NCBI GenBank assembly: GCA_036652335.1 | Contig: JAVVWB010000004.1 | Location: 1-64,000 of the forward strand | Reading direction: 5' to 3' | Source of the DNA: JAVVWB01 sp036652335 | GTDB lineage: Bacteria > Synergistota > Synergistia > Synergistales > Synergistaceae | DNA length: 64,000 nucleotides | Shown here: in pieces, positions 41,839 through 50,659 of the stretch | Numbering within the stretch: the stretch's first letter is position 1 | Layout: each line of letters opens with the position of its first letter | Notes under the pieces: model-generated | What the model was told of the DNA's origin: nothing | Databases searched by the model: none | Seen by the model: only the letters and a program-made list of their open reading frames with translations | Position numbers and translations under genes: made by a program

Positions 41839-43077
41839 ATGAGAAGAGTAGTTATAACTGGGCTTGGAGCTGTGACTCCAATTGGATGTGGAAAAGAAGA
41901 GTTCTGGAATGCACTTGAAGAAGGCAAAAATGGTGTTGCTAACATCACTTTGTTTGATACAACAAACCACAACTCAAAAATAGCCGGTGAAATAAAAGAT
42001 TTTAATCCTGAAAATTGGTTGGATAAAAAAGAAATTAGACGTACAGACAGGGTTTTACATTTGGTAACTGCGGCGGCTGATATGGCTGTTGAAGACGCGA
42101 AACTAGATTTAGACTCAATAGATAAGAATATGTTCGGCGTTTATATAGGTAGCGGTGAGGGCGGAATTTCAACAATTGAAGACAACTTCCGTACACTTTT
42201 TGAAAAAGGTCCTAACCGAGTAAGTCCTTTTATGGTGCCGATGATGATAACAAACATGCCAGCTGCTTATGTAGCGATACGTTTTGGTGCTAAGGGACCA
42301 AATATGGCTGTGGTAACGGCGTGTGCGTCATCTATAAATAGTATGGGAGAAGCATATAACTGTATAGTTCGTGGAGATGCTGATGTGATGCTTACGGGTG
42401 GTAGTGAAGCAGCTATAACACCTATTGCTACAGCAGGTTTTGCCTCACTGAAAGCATTATCTGGAAGAGAAGATGATCCTGAACACGCATCAAGACCATT
42501 TGACTTAGGACGAGATGGTTTTGTAATTGCGGAAGGTTCCGGAATCTTAGTTTTTGAAGAACTTGAACACGCAAAAAAACGTGGAGCACACATATATGCA
42601 GAGGTTAAGGGATATGGTATCTCTTGTGATGCACACCACATTACAGCACCTGATCCTGACGGTGATGGAGCATATAGAGCAATGGCAATGGCAGTAAAAA
42701 AAGCTGGTTGGAATGTAGAGGATATTGATCTCATCAATGCTCATGGTACTTCTACACCACTTAATGACAAAATGGAAAGTAGTGCAATAAAAAAATTATT
42801 AGGTGATGGTGTTAATAATACCTATGTCCACTCTACAAAATCAATGATTGGTCATGCACTTGGAGCAGCTGGTTCAATAGAAATGATTGCTTCTTTGTTA
42901 GCAATTGAAAAGGGTATAATTCATCCTACAATTAACCAGTTTGAACCTGATCCATGCTGTGATATCAATATTGTTAAGAACGTAGCGATAAAGTCAGATG
43001 TTTCAAAGATATTAAATAATAACTTTGGCTTTGGCGGACATAATGCTGTCCTTGCAGTAGAGCGATATTCCGACTAG
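41839..43077 (+). CDS. fabF: Beta-ketoacyl-ACP synthase II
   Basis: 412 residues. MRRVVITGLGAVTPIG start, nucleophile Cys162 in AVVTACASSINSMG, histidines in INAHGTSTPLND and KSMIGHALGAAG, and the C-terminal NNFGFGGHNAVL. It elongates acyl chains with malonyl-ACP. GGAGGG precedes the ATG. rnc follows after 10 bases. Confidence 0.97.
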   Translation: MRRVVITGLGAVTPIGCGKEEFWNALEEGKNGVANITLFDTTNHNSKIAGEIKDFNPENWLDKKEIRRTDRVLHLVTAAADMAVEDAKLDLDSIDKNMFGVYIGSGEGGISTIEDNFRTLFEKGPNRVSPFMVPMMITNMPAAYVAIRFGAKGPNMAVVTACASSINSMGEAYNCIVRGDADVMLTGGSEAAITPIATAGFASLKALSGREDDPEHASRPFDLGRDGFVIAEGSGILVFEELEHAKKRGAHIYAEVKGYGISCDAHHITAPDPDGDGAYRAMAMAVKKAGWNVEDIDLINAHGTSTPLNDKMESSAIKKLLGDGVNNTYVHSTKSMIGHALGAAGSIEMIASLLAIEKGIIHPTINQFEPDPCCDINIVKNVAIKSDVSKILNNNFGFGGHNAVLAVERYSD

Positions 43078-43087
43078 ATATTTAAAA

Positions 43088-43783
43088 ATGGATAAACTAA
43101 TTTTTGAAAACGAATTAAAGAAGTTTCAAACAAAAATTGGATATGTGTTTTCAAATGAAAAATTATTAGAAGAAGCTCTAACTCATTCATCGTATGCGAA
43201 TGAGTTAGGGTGTTCTTTTTTTAATGAGAGACTTGAATTTCTTGGTGACGCAGTACTCGAACTTGTAACATCGGAGAGACTGTACTATAAAGAAAAACAG
43301 CTAGATGAAGGTAAACTTACCTTGTTGAGGTCTCAACTCGTTTGTAAAAAGAGCTTATGTAATTGGGCTAAGATAATTGGATTAAATGAAATAATAAAAC
43401 TGGGTAAAAGTTTAAGAAATACAGGTGCAACTGACTCAATATGTGCAGATGCATTAGAAGCAGTTTTTGGAGCGATATTTCTTGACTCATCATTTGAAGA
43501 TGCAAAAATAATTATTGAAAATTATTTAGACTCACAACTTAATATTTCTCCTGATAATCTTGATCCTAAGACAGAATTGCAACAACTGTTGCAAGGTAAA
43601 GGCATGGGTGTTCCCTATTACAAAACTATTGATAAAAAGGGTCCTGATCATGCTTTAAAATTTAAAGTTGCAATTACATTGAATAATAATGTGATTGCGG
43701 AGGCCTGGGGAAATAGCATAAAAGAAGCTGAGTTTAACGTTGCACAATATATCCTTGAAAATAATATATTAAAAATAAAATAA
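43088..43783 (+). CDS. rnc: Ribonuclease III
   Basis: 231 residues. The RNase III domain has ALTHSSYANE, the signature NERLEFLGDAVLELV and DALEAVFGAIFLD with the metal-binding acidic residues; the C-terminal double-stranded-RNA-binding domain begins DPKTELQQLLQGKG. It processes rRNA precursors and structured RNAs. The acpP-fabF-rnc order is common in bacteria. Confidence 0.96.
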   Translation: MDKLIFENELKKFQTKIGYVFSNEKLLEEALTHSSYANELGCSFFNERLEFLGDAVLELVTSERLYYKEKQLDEGKLTLLRSQLVCKKSLCNWAKIIGLNEIIKLGKSLRNTGATDSICADALEAVFGAIFLDSSFEDAKIIIENYLDSQLNISPDNLDPKTELQQLLQGKGMGVPYYKTIDKKGPDHALKFKVAITLNNNVIAEAWGNSIKEAEFNVAQYILENNILKIK

Positions 43784-43810
43784 ATCTTTGCAACCGATTG
43801 CATAAAATAT

Positions 43811-43838
43811 TTTTATGTTGTACAATACACAATATAAT
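43811..43838 (+). promoter_or_regulatory. Promoter of the pyr operon
   Basis: A perfect TATAAT at 43833-43838 with a weak -35 (TTTTAT at 43811-43816, 16-bp spacer). Transcription would start near 43845, just before the G-rich ribosome-binding site of the leader ORF. Confidence 0.55.
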
Positions 43839-43868
43839 GTTGATTTAGTGATTAGGGGGGGAGTATTC

Positions 43869-43934
43869 ATGTGCAAATTTGTAAATGCAGTTCGTGAAAG
43901 CTGGATACTAACTTCTAATTGGTTGTTTGTTTAG
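43869..43934 (+). CDS. Putative pyr leader peptide (21 residues)
   Basis: An ATG with an excellent ribosome-binding site (GGGGGGGAG, 43855-43863) opens a 21-codon ORF, MCKFVNAVRESWILTSNWLFV, ending in TAG at 43932-43934. The stop overlaps the first bases of the terminator hairpin at 43933. The last codons are U-rich. This is the arrangement of the E. coli pyrBI leader, in which a ribosome close behind RNA polymerase prevents terminator folding when UTP is low. The ORF is short enough to be chance, but its start site and stop position argue for a function. Confidence 0.6.
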   Translation: MCKFVNAVRESWILTSNWLFV

Positions 43935-43960
43935 ACTGCCTTTGTAGGTGGTCTTTTTTT
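43933..43960 (+). terminator. Attenuator terminator of the pyr operon
   Basis: AGACTGCC (43933-43940) pairs with GGTGGTCT (43947-43954), with two G-T wobbles, around TTTGTA and is followed by seven T. It lies before pyrR, so readthrough is needed to express the operon. Confidence 0.82.
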
Positions 43961-43981
43961 GTATTTAAAGGGGGAATGGAT

Positions 43982-44536
43982 ATGCACTTGTTGAAAGAAA
44001 AAGCTCAGCTTATGTCCTCACAGGATATTAGCAGGGTAATTCGCAGAATTGCGAATGAAATATTGGAACAAAATAAAGGTACGGAGAACATGGTTTTGGT
44101 AGGTATACATCGCAGGGGGGTATACTTAGCTCGCCGTATTCAGAAAATGATTTATGAGATGGAAAATGAAAAGATACCATGTGGAGAACTTGACATTACT
44201 CTTTATAGAGATGATTTAACTTCTTTATTTGAGCAACCAGTAGTCCACAGTACAAGAATGCCAGTAGACATATCAGGAAAAAAAGTTTTTCTTGTTGATG
44301 ATGTCCTTTATACAGGTAGAACCGTTAGAGCAGCACTAGAAGCATTGGTTGATTTGGGAAGACCCTCTCATGTTAAATTAGTTGTAATCATTGATAGAGG
44401 GCACAGAGAGCTACCGATTCATGCTGATATATATGGTAAAAAAGTTCCAACGTCAAAGAATGAAGTTATTGAGGTTAGAGTAAGTGAATTAGATGAAAAA
44501 GATGAGGTGGTCATTTGTGAACGAGAGTCTAAATGA
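43982..44536 (+). CDS. pyrR: PyrR: pyrimidine operon regulator / uracil phosphoribosyltransferase
   Basis: 184 residues from the ATG at 43982, with AAGGGGG about 7 bases upstream; the in-frame ATG at 43976 is too close to that site. The PRPP loop KVFLVDDVLYTGRTVRAAL and the N-terminal RVIRRIANEILEQNKG and LVGIHRRGVYLARRI are typical. PyrR binds pyr mRNA in a UMP-dependent way in Firmicutes. I did not find the B. subtilis-type PyrR-binding loop in the leader, so its RNA target here is uncertain. It overlaps pyrB. Confidence 0.94.
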   Translation: MHLLKEKAQLMSSQDISRVIRRIANEILEQNKGTENMVLVGIHRRGVYLARRIQKMIYEMENEKIPCGELDITLYRDDLTSLFEQPVVHSTRMPVDISGKKVFLVDDVLYTGRTVRAALEALVDLGRPSHVKLVVIIDRGHRELPIHADIYGKKVPTSKNEVIEVRVSELDEKDEVVICERESK

Positions 44537-45473
44537 AGAATCTCAGGTAATATGGAGACATAGAAGTGTTATTGATATTGCTGGATGGACAAGGGACGAA
44601 CTTTATTTTCTTCTAAATCAGTCTAAAAATATGGAGAACGTAATGGATCGTCCAATTAAAAAGGTCCCTGTACTTCGGGGGAAAATGTGTGTGAATCTCT
44701 TTTACGAAAATTCAACTAGGACTCGAGTTTCCTTTGAACTAGCTGAAAAAATGCTATCAGCAGATGTTGTTAACTGGTCTGTTTCTGGCTCAAGCCATGC
44801 TAAAGGAGAAACAATGAGGGATACAGCATGGACACTTGAAGCAATGGGGGCAGACATTGTAGTAATGAGACATGGCGATGTAGGAGCACCTCAATATCTT
44901 GCATCTAAGTTAAAAAGAGCAATAGTAATTAATGCAGGTGATGGTACTCATGCACATCCAACACAAGCCCTTTTAGATCTATATACAGCATGGAAACATT
45001 TCGGTAATCTTGAAGGTAAGAAAATTGCGATCCTTGGAGACGTACTTTGTAGCAGGGTTGCCAGAAGTAATATCATTGGTTTTAAAACAATGGGATGTGA
45101 TGTTGTCTTATCTGGTCCACCGACTGTAATGCCTAGGGATGTGGAATCTCTTGGATGCCAATATGTAAGAGATGCAAAAAAAGCTGTTGAAGATGCAGAT
45201 ATCGTATATCTTTTAAGAGTTCAGAAGGAACGACAACAAGACGGGCTTTTCCCCTCTGTTCATGAATATCATACATGGTGGGGAGCGGATAAAGATCTAC
45301 TTTCCTATGCTAAACCATCAGCTCTTGTAATGCACCCAGGGCCTATAAACAGAGGCGTTGAAATTGCATCAGATGTTGCAGATGGTTCTCAGAGTGTAAT
45401 ACTTGAGCAGGTTCGCTCTGGTGTTGCAATAAGAATGGCCTTACTCTATCTTTGCGGAGGTGGCGCTAGATAA
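44517..45473 (+). CDS. pyrB: Aspartate carbamoyltransferase catalytic chain
   Basis: 318 residues from the GTG at 44517; GAGGTGG lies 6 bases before it, and the upstream in-frame ATG at 44493 lacks such a site. The carbamoyl-phosphate loop FYENSTRTRVSFELA, the SxxKGE loop (SSHAKGETMRDT), AGDGTHAHPTQALLDLYT and HPGPINRGVEIA agree with the family. It commits carbamoyl phosphate and aspartate to pyrimidines. No pyrI regulatory subunit follows; pyrC overlaps its end. Confidence 0.96.
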   Translation: MNESLNEESQVIWRHRSVIDIAGWTRDELYFLLNQSKNMENVMDRPIKKVPVLRGKMCVNLFYENSTRTRVSFELAEKMLSADVVNWSVSGSSHAKGETMRDTAWTLEAMGADIVVMRHGDVGAPQYLASKLKRAIVINAGDGTHAHPTQALLDLYTAWKHFGNLEGKKIAILGDVLCSRVARSNIIGFKTMGCDVVLSGPPTVMPRDVESLGCQYVRDAKKAVEDADIVYLLRVQKERQQDGLFPSVHEYHTWWGADKDLLSYAKPSALVMHPGPINRGVEIASDVADGSQSVILEQVRSGVAIRMALLYLCGGGAR

Positions 45474-46780
45474 TGAATAACATACTTTTAAAGGATTTTA
45501 GAATTTTTGACGGTAAAAAGTTTCTAAAAGAAACTTCTTTGGCAATAAAAAATGGCATTATCTCAGAAATAGCAGAAAATATTTCAGGTGATTTTGAAGA
45601 AGTTTATCATGGAGACAATGTAAAAATCATTTCACCAGGATTTATCGATTTACATGCACATTTTAGAGATCCAGGTGGAGAGTGGCATGAGGATGTTTAT
45701 TCTGGAGCAAATGCTGGTGCTGCAGGTGGTTTTACGACATTAGTTGCTATGCCTAACACTTCTCCGGCAATATCTGAATCCTCTCTTGTAGAGTATGTCT
45801 TAAGACATGGCAAAGCTGCTAATGCCGCCAGAATTTTGCCTTCGGGTTGTGTAAGTAAAAATAGAGAGGGCAAAGAAATGGCGGAGCTTTTAAAAATGAG
45901 TGAGGCTGGTGCAGTTTTCTTTACCGATGATGGTGCTCCTGTAGCTACAAGTAATCTTCTTCGTCTATCACTCCTTTATACAGGAAAAGAGCTTCCTCGT
46001 ATAATGGAACATCCGGAAGATGTCACCTTATTTAAGGGAGGACAAGTCCACGAGGGAAAAGTGAGTGCATTAAGTGGATTAAAAGGTATCCCCGCAGCAT
46101 CAGAAGAAATTGACGTTGCAAGAGGCATTGCTTTAGCAAGAGAGACAAATGGCAGAATACACTTTACTCATTTAAGTAGCAGGGGAGCTCTAGGGCTTAT
46201 AAGACAGGCAAAAAAAGAAGGGCTTGATGTAACGTGTGATACAACGTTCCATCACTTAACTTTGAATGAAAATGCTGTAATCAATAGTGGCTATAACTCT
46301 AGATACAAGGTTAATCCACCTCTTCGTAGCCCAGAAGATCAAAGGGCTATGTGGGAAGGGCTACAGGATGGTACAATAGATGCGATTGTTACAGATCATG
46401 CTCCATGGCATATGGACAGGAAAGATGAACCATTTCAAGATTCGCCTTTTGGTATTGCTTCTTTGGAATGTGCAGTAGCTGTATTGCTAGATTACAGAAC
46501 AAAGACATATCCAGATGTATCACTTGAGACAATATTGAATAAAATCACATCTTCTCCAGCAAGTTTGTTACCTGATAAATGGCAAAAATTAGGCAACTTA
46601 GAAAAAGGTGCTATGGCTGATATAACAATCATAGATGAAAAACGTACAAGAGTTGTAAATTGCAATGAATGGAAAAGTAAAGCCCGTTGCTGTCCATGGG
46701 AAGGTATGGCTCTTACCTCTTGGCCGATTATGACATTCGTTGAAGGTCAAAAAATTTGGGAAGATATAGAAGAATTTTAA
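45473..46780 (+). CDS. pyrC: Dihydroorotase (type I)
   Basis: 435 residues of the amidohydrolase superfamily. Metal ligands: HAHFRDPGGEWHEDVYSG near residue 60, then EHPEDV, FTHLSSRGAL (His), and catalytic Asp in IDAIVTDHAPW. It closes carbamoyl aspartate to dihydroorotate. It overlaps pyrB by one base, and pyrF follows with GGAGGT in the gap. Confidence 0.95.
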   Translation: MNNILLKDFRIFDGKKFLKETSLAIKNGIISEIAENISGDFEEVYHGDNVKIISPGFIDLHAHFRDPGGEWHEDVYSGANAGAAGGFTTLVAMPNTSPAISESSLVEYVLRHGKAANAARILPSGCVSKNREGKEMAELLKMSEAGAVFFTDDGAPVATSNLLRLSLLYTGKELPRIMEHPEDVTLFKGGQVHEGKVSALSGLKGIPAASEEIDVARGIALARETNGRIHFTHLSSRGALGLIRQAKKEGLDVTCDTTFHHLTLNENAVINSGYNSRYKVNPPLRSPEDQRAMWEGLQDGTIDAIVTDHAPWHMDRKDEPFQDSPFGIASLECAVAVLLDYRTKTYPDVSLETILNKITSSPASLLPDKWQKLGNLEKGAMADITIIDEKRTRVVNCNEWKSKARCCPWEGMALTSWPIMTFVEGQKIWEDIEEF

Positions 46781-46802
46781 TAAATCAGTGGAGGTTAACT
46801 AA

Positions 46803-47519
46803 ATGATGAAAGAAAAATGTGGTCTTATTGTAGCTTTGGATGTTCCTACTTTATCTGATGCACGCAATTTTTTAGGACGTTTAGATAAAGCAACTAAATA
46901 TATAAAAATAGGGCCCAGACTTTATGCTATGGGTGGAATAGGTTTTGCAAAGGAAATAATTAATATGGGATACAACCTTTTTCTTGATTTAAAACTCCAT
47001 GATATCCCGAACACAGTGGCATCTGCAGTTGAACCTCTTTCTGAACTTGGACTTTGGGCTCTAACTATCCATACATCAGGTGGATATGAAATGATGGCAC
47101 GCTCAGTTGCTATGAGAGATAAAACAGGAAGCAATATGAATTTACTTGGTATAACGGTTCTTACTTCACTAGGAGGAAATTTGTGGAGTGACGTACACCC
47201 TGGTTCAGATTTACAAGAGGCACTTGTATCACGTGCATGTGAGGCAGAGAAGGCTGGTTTGGATGGAATAGTATGTTCACCTCTTGATCTTGAATTGCTT
47301 AGAGGAAAAGCACAAAAGCTTTTGAGAGTCGTTCCTGGAATTAGAGCAAAGAAGGTAAGTACGGAAGACCAAACACGAGTTGCTACTGCTAAAGATGCAG
47401 CTGAAAATGGTGCAAACTATATTGTTGTAGGTAGGCCTATTATTGAAGCTATAGACCCTGTTATTGCGACACAAGAAATATTAAAGACACTTTCGGAGGC
47501 TAATTACAATGACAAATAA
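46803..47519 (+). CDS. pyrF: Orotidine 5'-phosphate decarboxylase
   Basis: 238 residues. The TIM-barrel active site shows LIVALDVP, YIKIGPRL and the catalytic tetrad LFLDLKLHDIPNTVA (D-x-K-x-x-D), followed by phosphate-binding RVVPGIRAKKV and YIVVGRPI. It makes UMP. GGAGGTT stands before the ATG. It overlaps pyrE by 11 bases. Confidence 0.96.
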   Translation: MMKEKCGLIVALDVPTLSDARNFLGRLDKATKYIKIGPRLYAMGGIGFAKEIINMGYNLFLDLKLHDIPNTVASAVEPLSELGLWALTIHTSGGYEMMARSVAMRDKTGSNMNLLGITVLTSLGGNLWSDVHPGSDLQEALVSRACEAEKAGLDGIVCSPLDLELLRGKAQKLLRVVPGIRAKKVSTEDQTRVATAKDAAENGANYIVVGRPIIEAIDPVIATQEILKTLSEANYNDK

Positions 47520-48111
47520 ATGTGAAAATTACGAAGAAGTATCTTCCAAAATTCAGGAAATGATGAAAGAAAGTGGAGCACATCTCGAGGGGCACTTTAA
47601 ATTGACTTCGGGACTACATAGTGGTCACTATGTGCAGTGTGCTCTAATGTTGCGTTATCCACAATTTGCAGCTTATGCAGGAGAAAAGCTTGCAGAACGA
47701 CTTGCACCTTTAAAACCTGATTTCGTCCTTTCTCCAGCATTAGGTGGGCTTATAATCGGACATGAGGTTGCTAGAGCTTTGGGAGTACCATTTATATTTT
47801 GTGAACGACAAGATGGAGAAATGCGGTTGCGTAGGTTCCCTGCCCCTGTTGGCAAGAAATTTGTAATGATCGAAGATGTAGTTACGACAGGAAAATCATC
47901 AAGAGAAACGGCTCAGATTTTGGTTGATTTAGGAGCAGAATGGGTTGGTTCTGGTTCTATTATTGACAGACGTCCAGCGAATTTAGAGGATGATTGGAAT
48001 TTACAATCACTTTGGAAATTGTCCTTTCCCGTTTATACAGAAGAAGAATGCCCATTTTGCAAAGAAGGACTCCTTTTGGTAAAACCAGGAAGCCGTCCTG
48101 ACAAAAAATAG
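47509..48111 (+). CDS. pyrE: Orotate phosphoribosyltransferase
   Basis: 200 residues. FKLTSGLHSGHYVQCALML, LSPALGGLIIGHEVARALG and the PRPP motif VMIEDVVTTGKSSRE are characteristic. It adds ribose phosphate to orotate; the longer, PyrE2-like form with the C-terminal Cys-containing segment is seen in several anaerobe groups. GGAGG precedes the ATG inside the end of pyrF. It is the last pyr gene. Confidence 0.94.
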   Translation: MTNKCENYEEVSSKIQEMMKESGAHLEGHFKLTSGLHSGHYVQCALMLRYPQFAAYAGEKLAERLAPLKPDFVLSPALGGLIIGHEVARALGVPFIFCERQDGEMRLRRFPAPVGKKFVMIEDVVTTGKSSRETAQILVDLGAEWVGSGSIIDRRPANLEDDWNLQSLWKLSFPVYTEEECPFCKEGLLLVKPGSRPDKK

Positions 48112-48121
48112 GCATTTCTTC

Positions 48122-48943
48122 ATGTTTTCGAAAAAATTTTTATTTAAATTTGTTATAAATTATATAATATTATTTTTTACCATTTGCGTGAGCGCTAGAT
48201 GTGCTTACGCAAATGGTATAGCTGTTGCCTCTCCTTGGATAGGAGAAATCGCCAGGTTTATTGCTAAAGATAAAATCATGGTGAGAAACCTATCACGTTG
48301 GGATAGCAATGGGAATACTGTGACTGCCTCCTATCCGAGGAACAATGAAATTATTATATTATTGAGTACAAAAGATATAAAAAAATATAGAGTTACACAA
48401 AATAAGAATGTAAGAGTGCTTTATGACTTTGCTAATATGGATTATGGAAAAGTTAGAGCTACCTTTTACGATCCCGCTATGTTGCCATTCCTAGCACAAA
48501 AAACGATGGAAATAATTGCAGAAACAGATGTTAAGCGTTATTCGTTTTATCAGAGACGATTAGCGGAATTTCAATCAAGAATAAATAGTACTGTTGATGT
48601 TGGTTCTCATTTACTTTCTGATGTACATATATTAGATCTCACAGTGTCAGAAGGTGCTTGGATACAGGCTTCAGCAAACAAAACAATAAAGCCTCCATTG
48701 AAGTTGTGGAATCACTGGAAAAGTGGGGAAACCGTTTCACTACGGGACACATTGAACGAAATAAGAAGGAGAAAATGGCTTGTAATAATTGATCCATGGA
48801 CGCCAGATGAAATTAAAAATATTGCAAAAACGTATGACAATTGCATTCTTTTGCCATCACCGAAGAATGATGCCGATTTTTTTGCCTATTTATATGATAT
48901 GTTGTTAGCTGTAAATAATAAGAAAAATATTATATGTAAGTGA
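48122..48943 (+). CDS. Secreted ZnuA/TroA-like protein without the usual metal-binding His residues
   Basis: 273 residues. A signal peptide covers about residues 1-31 (basic start, long hydrophobic stretch, ARCAYAN). The mature N-terminus IAVASPWIGEIARFIAKDK resembles the start of cluster A-I metal-binding proteins (ZnuA, TroA), and the end, LLPSPKNDADFFAYLYDMLLAV, resembles their final helices. Between these I do not see the three conserved His ligands or the His-rich loop, so metal binding is doubtful. No ABC permease or ATPase of that type adjoins. It sits between pyrE and the lpt genes. The family call is tentative. Confidence 0.5.
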   Translation: MFSKKFLFKFVINYIILFFTICVSARCAYANGIAVASPWIGEIARFIAKDKIMVRNLSRWDSNGNTVTASYPRNNEIIILLSTKDIKKYRVTQNKNVRVLYDFANMDYGKVRATFYDPAMLPFLAQKTMEIIAETDVKRYSFYQRRLAEFQSRINSTVDVGSHLLSDVHILDLTVSEGAWIQASANKTIKPPLKLWNHWKSGETVSLRDTLNEIRRRKWLVIIDPWTPDEIKNIAKTYDNCILLPSPKNDADFFAYLYDMLLAVNNKKNIICK

Positions 48944-49052
48944 ATAAGATATAAATAAGTTACACTAAATTTGTTTTTTAATGTAGAATATGTCTAGCAC
49001 ATCTCGAAAAGAGTATGTGCTGTTTATCATTTTTGAAACGAGGTTATTTTTA

Positions 49053-49919
49053 ATGATACATAAAAATATTAAGAATGTGATTCTTCTATCGGCATTGATC
49101 TGTTTATCTAGTGCATTGCCTGTATTAGCAGAGCAAGCTAAGATGTTTGCGGACAATATAACTTTTAATACAAAAACAAAACTGGCTCACGCAGTAGGGA
49201 ATGTTGTGATTAAACGTGGTACTGGTACTTTGTGGGGAGAAACTGCGGATGGAGATATAAATAAATCTGAATTTTACCTTAGAGGTAATGTACGGGGTGA
49301 ATTTTTACAGCACAACTCAAAACTTAAGGCACAATCTGTTAAATGGAAAAAGAGCGGTGAAGGAAGCCTTGTAGAAGCATTTGATGGTGTCTATCTAGAG
49401 AGAGAACCATCTGATAAATTAAAAGCTCAATACGTGAAGTGGGAACCTGATACAGAAAACTACTCTGCGAAGGGCAATGTTGATGGAATTGTTTCAAGCA
49501 AGTATGTTTTAGCTGAAGAAGTTGGAAGACAAGAAGAAAAATTCTGGGGAAATAAAGTCAAACGCTATGAAGACCTAATACAGAAAACAGCTTTAGCTGC
49601 AAATAGAGTGGATGGGATTATTAAGAATAATGTTGTTCAATCTATGATAGCACTTGGTTCTGTAAAGCTAGATTCCATTGATAATGCGGGTTTAAAAACA
49701 ATTGTTACTGGCGAAAAATTGGTCTATCAAAAGTCTTTGGGAACGATTGTTGTTACAGGTAACCCTTATGTGACAAGAGATGATGGAAAAAATCTTAAAG
49801 CAGATAAAATAATTGTATACGAACAGACTAAAAATATAGAGACGATCGGAAATTCAACAGTTGTTTTTGATTTGAAAGATAACAAAAAACCTAAAAATAC
49901 AAAAAAGAGTGTTGATTAA
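49053..49919 (+). CDS. OstA/LptA-like periplasmic LPS-transport protein
   Basis: 288 residues from the ATG at 49053, where a signal peptide starts (MIHKNIKNVILLSAL ... LPVLAEQ). Two stretches have the beta-jellyroll repeat pattern of OstA domains: ADNITFNTKTKLAHAVGNVVI, with a typical W/G pattern to about residue 120, and again in the second half ending LKADKIIVYEQTKNIETIGN. LptA homologues bridge inner and outer membranes and carry LPS. Position directly before lptB supports the call. It may combine LptA and LptC roles; that is inference. Confidence 0.82.
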   Translation: MIHKNIKNVILLSALICLSSALPVLAEQAKMFADNITFNTKTKLAHAVGNVVIKRGTGTLWGETADGDINKSEFYLRGNVRGEFLQHNSKLKAQSVKWKKSGEGSLVEAFDGVYLEREPSDKLKAQYVKWEPDTENYSAKGNVDGIVSSKYVLAEEVGRQEEKFWGNKVKRYEDLIQKTALAANRVDGIIKNNVVQSMIALGSVKLDSIDNAGLKTIVTGEKLVYQKSLGTIVVTGNPYVTRDDGKNLKADKIIVYEQTKNIETIGNSTVVFDLKDNKKPKNTKKSVD

Positions 49920-49921
49920 AG

Positions 49922-50647
49922 ATGTCAGATAAACTTATTGCTGAAAATTTATCAAAGACGTTTGGAAAACGTACTGTTGTAGCGGATGTATCTATTTCCA
50001 TAAACAAAGGTGAAATTGTTGGACTTTTAGGTCCCAATGGAGCCGGCAAAAGCACATCATTTTATATGATTGTAGGAAGAATAATTCCAGACAAGGGTAA
50101 GGTTATAGTAAATGGCAGAGATATATCTATGTTGCCGATGTATGAAAGAGCTAAAAGAGGTATAGGATACCTGCCACAAGAAGCATCTGTTTTTAGAAAT
50201 TTAACAGTAGCTCAGAACCTAGATCTTGTATTAGAAGAAGCTGGTATCTCACGTGAAGACAGAATAGTAAAAATTGAGTCTTTACTAAATGACTATGGGA
50301 TATATCACATAAAGGATACCTTAGGCGTTGCCCTTTCAGGGGGAGAAAGACGCCGCGTAGAAATTGCAAGGTGTTTGGCTCTCGAGCCATCATTTATACT
50401 TCTTGATGAACCTTTTAGTGGAATTGATCCAATTGCAGTTGCAGATTTACAATCAATAATAGAGGATTTAAAGAAGAGGGGTTATGGAATACTACTAACT
50501 GATCATAACGTCCGTGAGACTCTCGCAATAACAGATAGAGCGTATCTTATAAACAATGGTCATGTTTTCTTAGAAGGACTTCCAGAAGAAATAGCAGAAA
50601 GTGAAGAGGCGAAAAAATTCTATTTAGGAGAAGATTTCTCTTGGTAA
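49922..50647 (+). CDS. lptB: LPS export ABC transporter ATPase
   Basis: 241 residues. Walker A LLGPNGAGKSTSFYMIVG, Q loop with YLPQEASVFRNLTV, signature ALSGGERRRVEIARCLA, Walker B FILLDEPFSGIDPIAV and switch His in LLTDHNVRE. The string LPQEASVFR is diagnostic of LptB rather than other ABC ATPases. It powers LPS extraction with LptFG, not found in this window. It follows the lptA-like gene by two bases. Confidence 0.95.
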   Translation: MSDKLIAENLSKTFGKRTVVADVSISINKGEIVGLLGPNGAGKSTSFYMIVGRIIPDKGKVIVNGRDISMLPMYERAKRGIGYLPQEASVFRNLTVAQNLDLVLEEAGISREDRIVKIESLLNDYGIYHIKDTLGVALSGGERRRVEIARCLALEPSFILLDEPFSGIDPIAVADLQSIIEDLKKRGYGILLTDHNVRETLAITDRAYLINNGHVFLEGLPEEIAESEEAKKFYLGEDFSW

Positions 50648-50659
50648 TGGATTTATATA

